64,000 nt of DNA, taken from NCBI RefSeq assembly GCF_900129395.1, contig NZ_FQVP01000012.1:24261-88260 (forward strand), in the 5' to 3' direction. Below, one piece after another: positions 15,677 to 24,333 of this stretch. The position numbers and the translations under genes were made by a program. Under the pieces are notes generated by a model. That model was not told the origin of the DNA and did not search any database. It was given only the letters and a program-made list of their open reading frames with translations. The DNA comes from Pseudosulfitobacter pseudonitzschiae (lineage in GTDB: Bacteria; Pseudomonadota; Alphaproteobacteria; Rhodobacterales; Rhodobacteraceae). The stretch's first letter is position 1. Each line of letters opens with the position of its first letter.

Positions 15677-17088
15677 GATACTTCTCCCGTCGTGGCTGCC
15701 AGCGCCGCAAGGCCCGACGCCGCCCGCGCGGGCGAATCATACACCGGAACAGCCCGTTCGCGCAGCGCCTCGCCCGAGGCATTACTGCGCGCAGCGCCGG
15801 TCCAGACGATCAGGATCGGCTTGCCGGTGCTGTCGAACGCTTCGGCCAAGGCTTCGATGAACTGTTGATCCGGCACAAATGTGATGATTGCGATAGCGAT
15901 ATCGACGCCCGGATCATCGGCAACGGCCTCCAGACAGCGACCCACATAGGTGGGATTCGCCAGAACCACGCCGGTCAGGTCGACCGGGTTCGAGACCGAC
16001 CCGTAGAACGGCACATAGCGCGATAGCGCGGTCTGCGTCGCCTCGGCCAGCACCGGCACCTCGAACCCCGCGCTTTCGGCCAGATCGGTCATCTCGACGC
16101 CAAGCCCGCCGGTGACAGAGATGATGCCGACCCGGTTGCCGGCAGGCCGCCGCCCCGCGGCGAGCGCCGTGACGGCATCGACAGCGGCCACGGACTCGCG
16201 CGCGCGGATTACCCCGGTTTCACGAAACACCGCGCTGATCACCCGGTCGTCTCCGGCCATCGCGCCGGTATGCGACTGGACCGCGCGCGATCCGGCGCGG
16301 CTGCGCCCGCCCTTGACCGCAACGACGTGTTTGCCTGCCTTTGCCAGTTGGCGTGCAACTTCGACGAACCGACGCCCGTCGCGCAGTTCCTCGACATAGC
16401 ACAGAACCACACGCGTCTGCGGGTCGTTTCCCAGGTAGTCGAGCAGATCTGCCGCCGTCAGATCGGTTTCGTTACCGCTGGAGACGATGGCATTGATCCC
16501 CACGCCGCGTTCGCCCAGGCGCAGCGCCATAAGACCCGCAAGCGCGCCGGATTGGGAGATTATCGCTACCGGGCCGGGGCGGAGGTCGTTGAACATGGGG
16601 CTGAAGGTCAGTTGCAGGTCCGACGCGGGGCGCACCACGCCTTCGCAGTTCGGTCCGACCAGGCGAAAGGGTGCGTTCTGCATGATCCTGCGCAATCGCA
16701 GTTCGTTTTCCTGCCCGTCTTCCCCGGCTTCCGAAAACCCCGACGTCACCCCGACCACGACTTTGACATCGAGCCGCGTGCAGTTTTCCAGCGCATCAAG
16801 TGCAACACCGACCGGGGTGGCCAGAACGACCACGTCAATCGGACCGTCGATCTCTTCCAGGCTGCGTACAGCCTCAAGGCCCTCGATCTCGCCGCCCGAA
16901 GGGTTCACCGGGATGATCCTGCCGCGATAGCCGTTGCTCTTCAGCAGCGCCAGCACGGCTTGTCCGAGCTTGCCCCTGGTGCGGGACGCCCCGACCACGG
17001 CGATGGTACCCGGATCGAACAGACCGTCCAATGCCTGTGCAACCGTGCGTCGGCGCTCAGCCATTCGATTCGTGTCTAACTCAACCAT
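15673..17088 (-). CDS. ADP-forming acyl-CoA synthetase, CoA-binding (alpha) subunit
   Basis: 471 residues from ATG 17088, which has GGAGG 5 bases upstream; a TTG at 17103 in the same frame lies inside that ribosome site and is rejected. An N-terminal CoA-binding Rossmann domain (IAVVGASRTRGKLG, near 28-41) is followed by two succinyl-CoA-ligase-like flavodoxin domains. The phospho-accepting His is in QSHTGAMAGDD. The ATP-grasp part is encoded separately (15011-15676), unlike the single-chain version nearby. It is the first gene of the operon 17088-11741 and faces the CaiB gene at 17247 across a 158-base promoter region. Confidence 0.88.
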   Translation of the reverse strand: MVELDTNRMAERRRTVAQALDGLFDPGTIAVVGASRTRGKLGQAVLALLKSNGYRGRIIPVNPSGGEIEGLEAVRSLEEIDGPIDVVVLATPVGVALDALENCTRLDVKVVVGVTSGFSEAGEDGQENELRLRRIMQNAPFRLVGPNCEGVVRPASDLQLTFSPMFNDLRPGPVAIISQSGALAGLMALRLGERGVGINAIVSSGNETDLTAADLLDYLGNDPQTRVVLCYVEELRDGRRFVEVARQLAKAGKHVVAVKGGRSRAGSRAVQSHTGAMAGDDRVISAVFRETGVIRARESVAAVDAVTALAAGRRPAGNRVGIISVTGGLGVEMTDLAESAGFEVPVLAEATQTALSRYVPFYGSVSNPVDLTGVVLANPTYVGRCLEAVADDPGVDIAIAIITFVPDQQFIEALAEAFDSTGKPILIVWTGAARSNASGEALRERAVPVYDSPARAASGLAALAATTGEVS

Positions 17089-17246
17089 TTCTTCCTCCGT
17101 CAAGTGAAAACGTCGTTGCCTTTTCCAAAGATCTAACGGGCGTTCGATTATTCTCGCAATGTATTTCGGTTCCGGGGAGACTGAGAGCGCTGAACCTAGA
17201 GGTTGGGGCTTGACGACCGGGAAATGACAATCTGGGAGACGACCGA

Positions 17247-18461
17247 ATGAAGGTAAAAGACGGGCCGCTGAGCGATCTCAGGGTGATTGAACTGGGGCAT
17301 GTGATTGCCGCGCCGATGTGCGGCGCGCTGCTCTCCGATTTCGGTGCCGAGGTGATCAAGATCGAACGACCGGGGCAGGGCGACATGCTGCGGGTTCTGA
17401 GCGCGCGCGCCAAGGATGGTGTAGGTGTCTGGTGGAAAACACTGGCGAGAAACAAGCGGCTGGTGGCGCTGGATTGGAAGACCGACGAGGGCCGCGAGGT
17501 TCTGCGCCGCCTGGTCGAAAACGCGCAGGTTCTGATCGAGAACTTTCGCCCCGGTGTGCTTGAAAGAGCGGGATTGGCGCCGGAGGTCTTGCATGAATGG
17601 AACCCGGATCTGGTGATCGTGCGGATCTCGGGCTATGGCCAGACCGGGCCGCGGTCCTCCTGGCCCGGTTTCGGTCGAGCCGGCGAGGCCATGAGCGGAC
17701 TGGCCAACATGACCGGCTTTGCCGACAACGCACCGATGCACCCCGGCTTTCCGGCGGCAGATTCAACCACTGGCCTTATGGCGGCCTACGGCGCGATGAT
17801 GGCGCTTCATGCGGTGCACAACGGCAGCGCCCGGGGGCAGGTGGTGGATCTGGCCATCTTCGAGCCGCTGTTGCGTCTGATCGACTATCACGTTCCAACG
17901 CGGACCGGCGCGGGCCTGCCGGTTGATCGAAACGGGCTTCAGGCTCCCAACGCCTACGCCCCGGCGGGCGTATTCCGCGCTCGGGACGGGAAGTGGGTCA
18001 CGGTCAGCGCAGGCAGCGCGGCGACCGGGCGACGCCTATTGGAAGCCGCGGGCGGACAGGAATGGGCTGAACAGCCGCAATTCCAAAGCTTGGATGGCTT
18101 TGCGGATCATACGGAAGAGATCGTCGACCGGCTCGGCGCATTCGTGGCACAGCATGACGCGCAGAAAGCGATCGACATCTTCAAGTCCCACGATGCCGTG
18201 GCGGCGATGGTCTATGACGTCGATGACATCCTGGCCGATCCGCAGATCGCGGCGCGCGGCGACATCGTTGGGGTCGAGGGAGACGACACGAGGGTCGTCG
18301 GACCCGTGCCAAAGCTGGACAAGACGCCGGGACGATTGCGCTGGCTCGGACGCGGCGAACTGGGGGCCGACAGCCGTGCGGTGCTGGAAGAGCTTGGTTT
18401 CGACCCCGAACAGATTGCCGCGTTGATTGATAATGGCACGGTTGGCGAGCCGGACTCCTGA
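17247..18461 (+). CDS. CaiB/BaiF family CoA-transferase 1
   Basis: 404 residues of the class III CoA-transferase family, which moves CoA between carboxylic acids via an aspartyl intermediate. The N-terminal signature LRVIELGHVIAAPMCGALLSDFGAEVIKIE is present, and the catalytic Asp is D172 in FPAADSTTG. Also present are NKRLVALDWKT, ENFRPGVLERAGL and ISGYGQTGP. GGGAG lies about 9 bases before ATG 17247. It is followed at 31 bases by an ACAD and then a fused ADP-forming synthetase, so this operon has two ways to load CoA. Substrate unknown. Confidence 0.92.
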   Translation: MKVKDGPLSDLRVIELGHVIAAPMCGALLSDFGAEVIKIERPGQGDMLRVLSARAKDGVGVWWKTLARNKRLVALDWKTDEGREVLRRLVENAQVLIENFRPGVLERAGLAPEVLHEWNPDLVIVRISGYGQTGPRSSWPGFGRAGEAMSGLANMTGFADNAPMHPGFPAADSTTGLMAAYGAMMALHAVHNGSARGQVVDLAIFEPLLRLIDYHVPTRTGAGLPVDRNGLQAPNAYAPAGVFRARDGKWVTVSAGSAATGRRLLEAAGGQEWAEQPQFQSLDGFADHTEEIVDRLGAFVAQHDAQKAIDIFKSHDAVAAMVYDVDDILADPQIAARGDIVGVEGDDTRVVGPVPKLDKTPGRLRWLGRGELGADSRAVLEELGFDPEQIAALIDNGTVGEPDS

Positions 18462-18492
18462 TCGGGGTCCGCGAGAATGAAGGAGAAAAATC

Positions 18493-19659
18493 ATGACCTA
18501 TCAAATGACATCGGAGCAGCAGGGAATTCGGGACGCGATCTTTCGGATTTGCGAAGAGTTCGATGATGAATTTTGGCTAGACCGGGACCGCGAGGGTGGA
18601 TTCCCGCACGAATTGCATCAAAAGTTGGCCCGCGATGGCTGGCTGGGCATCGCCATCCCCGAAGAGTACGGCGGCGCCGGTCTGGGCATCGTCGATGCGG
18701 CCATCATGATGCAGGCCATCGCGGAATCAGGGGGCGGCAACAGCGCGGCCTCGGCGGTGCACATGAACATCTTCGGACTCAATCCCGTTGTCAAATTCGG
18801 CACCGACGACCAGAAGAAAAAGCACCTTCCGCCGCTGGTGGCCGGCGCGCAACGGGCCTGTTTCGGCGTGACCGAACCAACCACCGGCCTGGACACGACC
18901 AAGCTGAAGACCCGTGCCGTGCGTCAGGGCGACCGCTATGTCGTGCACGGGCAGAAGGTCTGGATTTCGACCGCCCAGATTGCCGACAAGATCCTGCTCT
19001 TGGCGCGTACCACGCCGCTGGAAGAGGTCAAGAAACCGACCGAAGGCCTGAGCCTGTTCTACACCGATCTCGACCGGACATTCGTCACGGTGCGCGAGAT
19101 CGAGAAGATGGGCCGCAAATGTGTCGATTCAAACGAGCTGTTCATCGACGGGCTGCCGATTCCGGCCGAGGATCTGATCGGCGAGGAAGGTCAGGGCTTT
19201 CGCCAGATCCTGCACGGGTTGAACCCCGAAAGGGTTCTGATTGCCGCCGAAGCAGTTGGCATCGGGCGCAACGCGCTGCGCCGCGCTGCGGATTACGCCA
19301 ATGAGCGTGTCGTGTTTGGCAGGCCGATCGGCCAGAACCAGGGTGTGCAGCACCCCTTGGCCGCCTGCTGGGCCGAACTGGAAGCGGCCAACCTCATGGC
19401 AATGAACGCCGGCGCGCTTTACGATGCTGGCAAGCCGTGTGGAAACGAAGCAAATGCGGGCAAATACCTGGCCGGCGAAGCGGCGGTGAAGGCGACGCAG
19501 ACCGCGCAGCTGACATTCGGCGGTTTCGGATATGCCAAGGAATACCATGTCGAGCGTCTGGTGCGCGAAGCCATCCTGTTCCGCATCGCGCCGGTCACAC
19601 CGCAACTGGTGTTGTCGTTCATTGCGGAGCACGCGCTTGGCCTGCCGAAATCCTATTAA
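18493..19659 (+). CDS. Acyl-CoA dehydrogenase (QNQGVQ subgroup)
   Basis: 388 residues. ACAD markers are IPEEYGGAGLG (55-65), FGVTEPTTGLDTTKLKT (124-140), HGQKVWIST (152-160), candidate base E246 in LNPERVLIA and RVVFGRPIGQNQ (272-283). The variants TEPTTGLDTT instead of SEPGAGSD and QNQGVQ instead of SFQ define a subgroup also seen at 37531-38694 (TEPTTGTDTT, QNQGVQ) and in the broken gene at 23753-24163. It is translated from an AAGGAG site 7 bases upstream of the ATG and lies between the CaiB and synthetase genes. Confidence 0.92.
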   Translation: MTYQMTSEQQGIRDAIFRICEEFDDEFWLDRDREGGFPHELHQKLARDGWLGIAIPEEYGGAGLGIVDAAIMMQAIAESGGGNSAASAVHMNIFGLNPVVKFGTDDQKKKHLPPLVAGAQRACFGVTEPTTGLDTTKLKTRAVRQGDRYVVHGQKVWISTAQIADKILLLARTTPLEEVKKPTEGLSLFYTDLDRTFVTVREIEKMGRKCVDSNELFIDGLPIPAEDLIGEEGQGFRQILHGLNPERVLIAAEAVGIGRNALRRAADYANERVVFGRPIGQNQGVQHPLAACWAELEAANLMAMNAGALYDAGKPCGNEANAGKYLAGEAAVKATQTAQLTFGGFGYAKEYHVERLVREAILFRIAPVTPQLVLSFIAEHALGLPKSY

Positions 19660-19681
19660 TACGAACATCAAAGGAAAACCC

Positions 19682-21796
19682 ATGCGAATTGACGGAATGG
19701 ATGCCATTTTCGCCCCTCGTTCTGTTGCCGTGATCGGCGCGTCGAGTGATCCCAAACGCATCGGCGGACGACCGGTGGATTTTCTCAGGCGGCATGGGTT
19801 CGACGGTACGATCCTGCCGATAAACCCGAAAACGTCCAAGGTGCAGGGGCTGACGGCATATCCGTCGATCACCGAGGCTCCGACGACACCGGATCTGGCG
19901 GTAATCGCGTTGCCTGCGCGGCTGGCGGTTCAGGCGGTCGAGGATTGCGCGGCGCGCGGCGTGCGCGGCGCGGTGATCTTCAGCTCGGGGTTCTCCGAGG
20001 TCAATGACGAAGGTGCAGCGCTTCAGGCGCGCATGGTCGATATCGCGCGCGAAGGCGGTATGCGGCTTGTCGGGCCGAACTGCCTTGGCATCGCCAACGT
20101 CCGCCACAACCTTTACGCGACCTTCACGCCGGGGGTTGAAAAGTACCTGCCCAAACCCGGCGGCGTGTCAATCGTCAGCCAGAGCGGGGCCTTCGGGTCG
20201 TACTGCATGACGCTCGTCAGGATGCGCGGACTGGGCGTTAACCTGTGGGCGACGACGGGCAATTCCTGCGACGTCGATTTCGCCGATGCCGTAGCCTATT
20301 GCGCGCAGGATGACGAAACCCGCGTGATCATGGGCTATCTCGAAGGCGCGACCGACCGCGACAGGCTGGTCGAGGCTCTTGAACTCGCCCGTGCCCGCGA
20401 AAAGCCAGTGGTCATGATGAAGGTCGGACGCAGCGCGGTTGGCGCCGAAGCCGCACAGTCGCATACCGCGTCACTGGCAGGGTCCGACGCGGTCTATGAC
20501 GCGGCTTTCCGGCAATACGGTGTCTACCGGGCGCACTCTGTCGACGAAATGTTCGATGTGACCTATGCCTGCGCCGAATCCGCGTCGATGATGCAGGGCG
20601 ACCGGCTGGGCCTCGTGACGGTGTCCGGTGGCGTTGGGGTGCTGATGGCCGACGAGGCAGAGAAACTGAAGCTGGATGTGCCCGCGCTTCCCGATCATGC
20701 GCAGAAAAAGCTGAAAGCGGTGTTGCCCTTCGCCGGTGTCCGAAACCCCGTCGATGTGACGGCGCAATTGGTGAACCAGATCGACCTGCTGGAAACCAAC
20801 ATGGATGTGTTGTTTGGCGACGGCGAAATTGACGGTGCCATCATCTTCATGTCCACGGTCGGTCTTGTTGCCGACATGAACGAAGCCATCCGGACCGGGC
20901 TGGAGCGCATCCGCGAGAAGTACCCCGGCAGGCCGATGCTGTTCTGCTCGCTGACCGAACCCGAGGGTCGTGCCGCATATGAAAAGTCGGGGTTCATCGT
21001 GTTCGAGGAACCGACCCGTGCGGTCCGCGCGATGGCCGCATTGCGCTATTTCGCCAAATCCTTTGCGCGCGCGGGCGAAGACGACCCGATACCCGAACTG
21101 CCGGACCTGTCGCCGTTGCCGGACGGCATGGTGAACGAGATCGAGGCCAAGGCGCTGCTTGCCGAGGCCGGCATCGGGATCGTGCGCGAAATTCTGGCCA
21201 AGACCCCGGAAGCGGCAGCCGAGGCGGCGCAGGAGATAGGCTTTCCGATCGTGCTCAAGATTGCCTCGCCTGACATCCTGCATAAATCCGATATCGGTGG
21301 CGTGGCGCTGAACCTGCGCTCGGTCGAAGAGGTCCGCTCTGCCGGGGCGCGTATACTGGAACTGGCGTCAGAGAAAGCGCCCGATGCGCGGATCGACGGG
21401 CTGGTTGTGGCAGAACAGGCCGCACCGGGGCTGGAGGCTATACTCGGCGTGACCCAGGATCCGGCATTCGGGCCGGTGGTGATGTTCGGTCTGGGCGGGG
21501 TGCTGGTCGAGGCCCTGGGGGACGTGTCCTTCCGGGTTGCCCCTTTCGGCCCCGCCGAAGCGCGTCGTATGATCGACGAAATCCACGGTCGCAAGCTGCT
21601 GGACGCATTCCGCGGCGCGCCCGAACGCGACATCGACGCGCTCGCCGACGCGCTCGCGCGCCTGTCAGCCTTTGCGGCCCATCACGGCGCCGCGCTTGAG
21701 ACCATTGACGTCAACCCGTTGATCATCGGTCCGAGTGGCCAAGGCGCCGTGGCCGCAGATGGCGTAATTATCCCCACGAGGAGAGGAGGCAACTGA
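19682..21796 (+). CDS. ADP-forming acyl-CoA synthetase, fused alpha-beta chain
   Basis: 704 residues from ATG 19682, which follows AAAGGA; the frame is open further upstream only because it overlaps the ACAD gene. Domain order is CoA-binding (VAVIGASSDPKRIGG, near 15-30), two succinyl-CoA-ligase-like domains with the phospho-His in QSHTASLAGSD, and a C-terminal ATP-grasp domain (about 475-704) with SPDILHKSDIGGVAL and FGPVVMFGLGGVLVE. It is a single-chain equivalent of the split enzyme at 15011-17088. It ends the plus-strand operon 17247-21796. Confidence 0.92.
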   Translation: MRIDGMDAIFAPRSVAVIGASSDPKRIGGRPVDFLRRHGFDGTILPINPKTSKVQGLTAYPSITEAPTTPDLAVIALPARLAVQAVEDCAARGVRGAVIFSSGFSEVNDEGAALQARMVDIAREGGMRLVGPNCLGIANVRHNLYATFTPGVEKYLPKPGGVSIVSQSGAFGSYCMTLVRMRGLGVNLWATTGNSCDVDFADAVAYCAQDDETRVIMGYLEGATDRDRLVEALELARAREKPVVMMKVGRSAVGAEAAQSHTASLAGSDAVYDAAFRQYGVYRAHSVDEMFDVTYACAESASMMQGDRLGLVTVSGGVGVLMADEAEKLKLDVPALPDHAQKKLKAVLPFAGVRNPVDVTAQLVNQIDLLETNMDVLFGDGEIDGAIIFMSTVGLVADMNEAIRTGLERIREKYPGRPMLFCSLTEPEGRAAYEKSGFIVFEEPTRAVRAMAALRYFAKSFARAGEDDPIPELPDLSPLPDGMVNEIEAKALLAEAGIGIVREILAKTPEAAAEAAQEIGFPIVLKIASPDILHKSDIGGVALNLRSVEEVRSAGARILELASEKAPDARIDGLVVAEQAAPGLEAILGVTQDPAFGPVVMFGLGGVLVEALGDVSFRVAPFGPAEARRMIDEIHGRKLLDAFRGAPERDIDALADALARLSAFAAHHGAALETIDVNPLIIGPSGQGAVAADGVIIPTRRGGN

Positions 21797-21935
21797 CACC
21801 CGTACCCGACACCTTCTCGAGCCTCCGACGCATGTGGCGGGCTTTGTGTAATTTTCTAACAGTTGACAGAAATTACATCCGCCGCCATTCTACTTTCTGA
21901 ATACTGTTCATATAATAGTATGCCGGGAGGGGATT

Positions 21936-22763
21936 ATGGATGACGCGCATCGGGCTTCGGTGAAGGCACGCGGGACCCCCATTGTGAAATCGGTCGCGCG
22001 CACATGCCAGACCTTGGTGTATTTCGACGAGGTTCGTCGACCGCTATCGGTCGTGGAGGTCTCCAAGGAATTGGGGTATCCGCAATCGAGCACCTCGGCG
22101 CTCCTGAAAAGTTTGGTCGAGTTGGGGTTCCTGACCCACGACGCTAAACGGAAGAGCTATTTCCCCACCGAGCGGGTTCCGCTTTTGGGGTCATGGATGA
22201 ATCCCGACCTGTTCGGTGAAGGCATCATTCAGCGGCTGCTGAAGGCTATTTCGGAACGGACCCGGCATGTGGTGGTCCTGGCAACCAAGAACGGTGACGA
22301 CGCGGAATATGTGCACCTGATCCGTCCGAAAAAGTCGCCGATCCACCACATTTCACTTGGCACGCGACGACCGCTGGGAATTTCGGGGCTTGGGCGGGTT
22401 CTGATGAGCCGCTTCAGCGATGAAGAAGTGTGCCGTCTGTTGCGAAGAATCAATGCCTACCGTGCGCCCGACGAACCGGCAGTGGACGTGAAGGCCTTCG
22501 TCGCCTCGTTGGCCCAGACCCGCGCCAAGGGGTACTATCTTTCCACCGATCAAGTTGTCAAAGGCGCGGGATTGATCTCCATGCCTTTCCCCAGCCACCA
22601 GAGTTCTCGTCTTTTCGCCGTCGGGGTTGGTGCCCCAACGGATGTCATCCTGCGATCCGAAAACGAGATTGTTAAGATCATGCGTGAAGAAATTGTTCGG
22701 AATCTGGGAAAGAAAGGTCATGATCCAAGAGTCTGTGGATCATCGGGATCCCGTCTGTCGTGA
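21936..22763 (+). CDS. IclR-family transcriptional regulator 2
   Basis: 275 residues with an N-terminal winged helix-turn-helix (about 15-75: VARTCQTLVYFDE, SVVEVSKELGYPQSSTSALLKSL) and an IclR effector domain (RRPLGISGLGRVLMS, TRAKGYYLSTDQVVKGAGLISMPF). GGGAGGGG precedes ATG 21936 by 3 bases. A TATAAT hexamer at 21911-21916 is a possible -10 element, with no good -35 in front. It probably controls the synthetase/ACAD operon just upstream. No CACATATGTG site lies near it. The last 20 residues are polar and irregular and may be non-native extension. Confidence 0.88.
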   Translation: MDDAHRASVKARGTPIVKSVARTCQTLVYFDEVRRPLSVVEVSKELGYPQSSTSALLKSLVELGFLTHDAKRKSYFPTERVPLLGSWMNPDLFGEGIIQRLLKAISERTRHVVVLATKNGDDAEYVHLIRPKKSPIHHISLGTRRPLGISGLGRVLMSRFSDEEVCRLLRRINAYRAPDEPAVDVKAFVASLAQTRAKGYYLSTDQVVKGAGLISMPFPSHQSSRLFAVGVGAPTDVILRSENEIVKIMREEIVRNLGKKGHDPRVCGSSGSRLS

Positions 22764-23106
22764 TTTCAGATACACCCTTACCAAAGATGGGTCTCGAATG
22801 GACACGAGCAGGTCTGCAGTCGACGATCACGCTATAGATCCATTTAGTGCGGCCCGTCATTTGATGCGGCCAAACCTCACCGGTCGCAGACGTGGCTTCG
22901 GTTCTGAATTGGATGAACGCACGGATCAGCTGACCGGGTTTGCTACACCACCGCGGGTTCCCATCCTCGGATGTGGCTATGCTCGGTGGTAACGCCGTGC
23001 GGCAAGTTTGACCCAATTCGCCCGCTTTCGTACCATATCAATGTGTCTTCAGAGTCGGGATCGACGTTGCCGAACCTATGCACGGTTGGCCCGGATCTCA
23101 GCCGCA
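22764..23106. other. Non-coding stretch, no gene recognised
   Basis: About 340 bases between the IclR stop and the first recognisable GntR codons. Short open frames on both strands carry no motif, ribosome site or hydrophobic pattern that I can support. Its lower coding quality and position beside two truncated genes suggest it belongs to the same deletion scar. Confidence 0.4.
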
Positions 23107-23109
23107 TAA

Positions 23110-23752
23110 CGAGCAGCCGGGCTGAGAGTCGAAGTAGACGTGCCCACCGGCAGGGATCTGAGCGTCTTTGGTTGCCCAGTCCCACACAGGAACGGGGCCG
23201 TCCGTCAGGCCTTGGGGGTTCTGCGCAGTGCGGGCCTGATCGAAAGCGCACTCGGACTGCGCATCTTTGTCATCGCGCAGGCCGAGCAGATCAAGCCGCG
23301 CGCGCCCGCCCACGATCCGCTGGCGCTTTCCGATCTTGGCCGCGACCTGACGGGGATGGAAACGCCGCAGCTTCATGTGCGCAAGCGCCATTATACCAAG
23401 GCGCAGCCCTATTCGCTGGCCGATCTGTGGTTGCCGCAGCACTATTTTGACATGCTGCCCGAGGGTGCCGACGAAACGCAGCTTTATTCGCAACTGTCGC
23501 GCGATCATACCGGCCTGACGGACCTGTCGGGCTACCAGATCATCACTATCGTCCGGGCCGATGTCGCCACCGCCCACTTGCTGGGCGTCACCTTCAGCGA
23601 GCCGGTGGCCCGTGTCGTCTCGCGCCTGTTTGATCCCGAAGGCCGACCGGTCATAGCCCATATCGCCCATATCCGCTGCGACGTTTTCACCGCCGAGATC
23701 GCAAAGGGCGGCTTCTATGGCGTGACCATGGAAGAGCAGTGGCGGATCGGGT
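23110..23752 (+). pseudogene. Truncated GntR-family regulator with UTRA domain
   Basis: From about 23110 the frame reads VPTGRDLS, then after an irregular stretch AVRQALGVLRSAGLIE and GLRIFV, the second half of a GntR winged helix (compare the usual LPTERELS...VRQAL...GLI...G.G.FV). It continues into a UTRA effector domain (LYSQLSRDHTGLTDL, IITIVRADVATAHLLGV, PVARVVSRLFDPEGRPV). The first helix is missing: an in-frame stop lies at 23107-23109, and no proper start or ribosome site is visible. At about 23750 the frame runs into sequence that encodes an ACAD in another frame, so the C-terminus is lost too. Confidence 0.7.
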
Positions 23753-24163
23753 CCCGGCATCAACAAGGCATCTCTGGTCATGCAGGAGATCGGGCGCTAC
23801 GGTGCGGCGGCCAATTCTGCGGTGCAGATCAACATTTTCGGGCTGCAACCTGTGGTCGGCTTTGGCACCGACGAACGGAAGGCCCGGATGCTGCGGCCGC
23901 TGATCCGGGGGGCACACCGCTCCTGCTTTGGCGTCACTGAACCGGACGTCGTCCTTGACACCACGCACATATTCACCTTTGCGCGTCGCCGTGCTTCAAG
24001 GTCCTGCTGCACGGACGGAACGCCGAGCGGATTGTCGTCGCTTCGGCAGAGGTCGGGTTCGGGATGTACGTTCTGGAAAATGCGGCGGCCTATGCGCGCG
24101 AACGCATCGTGTTCGGCCGTCCGATCGGTCAGAACCAGGCGATCCAGCATCCGCTTGTGAGAA
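23753..24163 (+). pseudogene. Acyl-CoA dehydrogenase with internal deletion and frameshift
   Basis: One frame gives SLVMQEIGRYGAAANSAVQ, INIFGLQPVVGFGTDERKA and SCFGVTEPDVVLDTT (about 23770-23965), clearly similar to residues 70-136 of the ACAD at 18493-19659. A different frame then gives LLHGRNAERIVVASAEVG and ARERIVFGRPIGQNQAIQHP (about 24003-24160), matching residues about 239-289 of the same protein. Roughly 100 residues between them, and both ends, are missing. The Glu and FAD-binding motif persist as fossils. It follows directly on the truncated GntR gene, pointing to repeated deletion at this locus. Confidence 0.8.
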
Positions 24164-24333
24164 CACCACATTGGTTTCGGCCAGCGCAATCGCATGAAGC
24201 TGCAATCGCCCTTCGATAAACGGAGAACCCGATGTGCACGGGCCAAAGGCCCGACGCCGTCTGTGGCAGGTGCGCGCTGCCGCGCGAACCTTGTCACTTG
24301 CGCGGTCCTACATTGTCAGGGCAGGAATCGCTT

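Noticed and set aside
21856..21869. CTAACAGTTGACAG upstream of IclR regulator 2 as a further TetR operator
   Set aside because: The right arm differs from TGTTAG at two of six positions, and the gene is not in the TetR-linked block.
23140..23940. A 266-residue GntR protein read as an intact gene
   Set aside because: The first DNA-binding helix is absent and the C-terminus runs into ACAD-coding DNA in a different frame, so it is a pseudogene.
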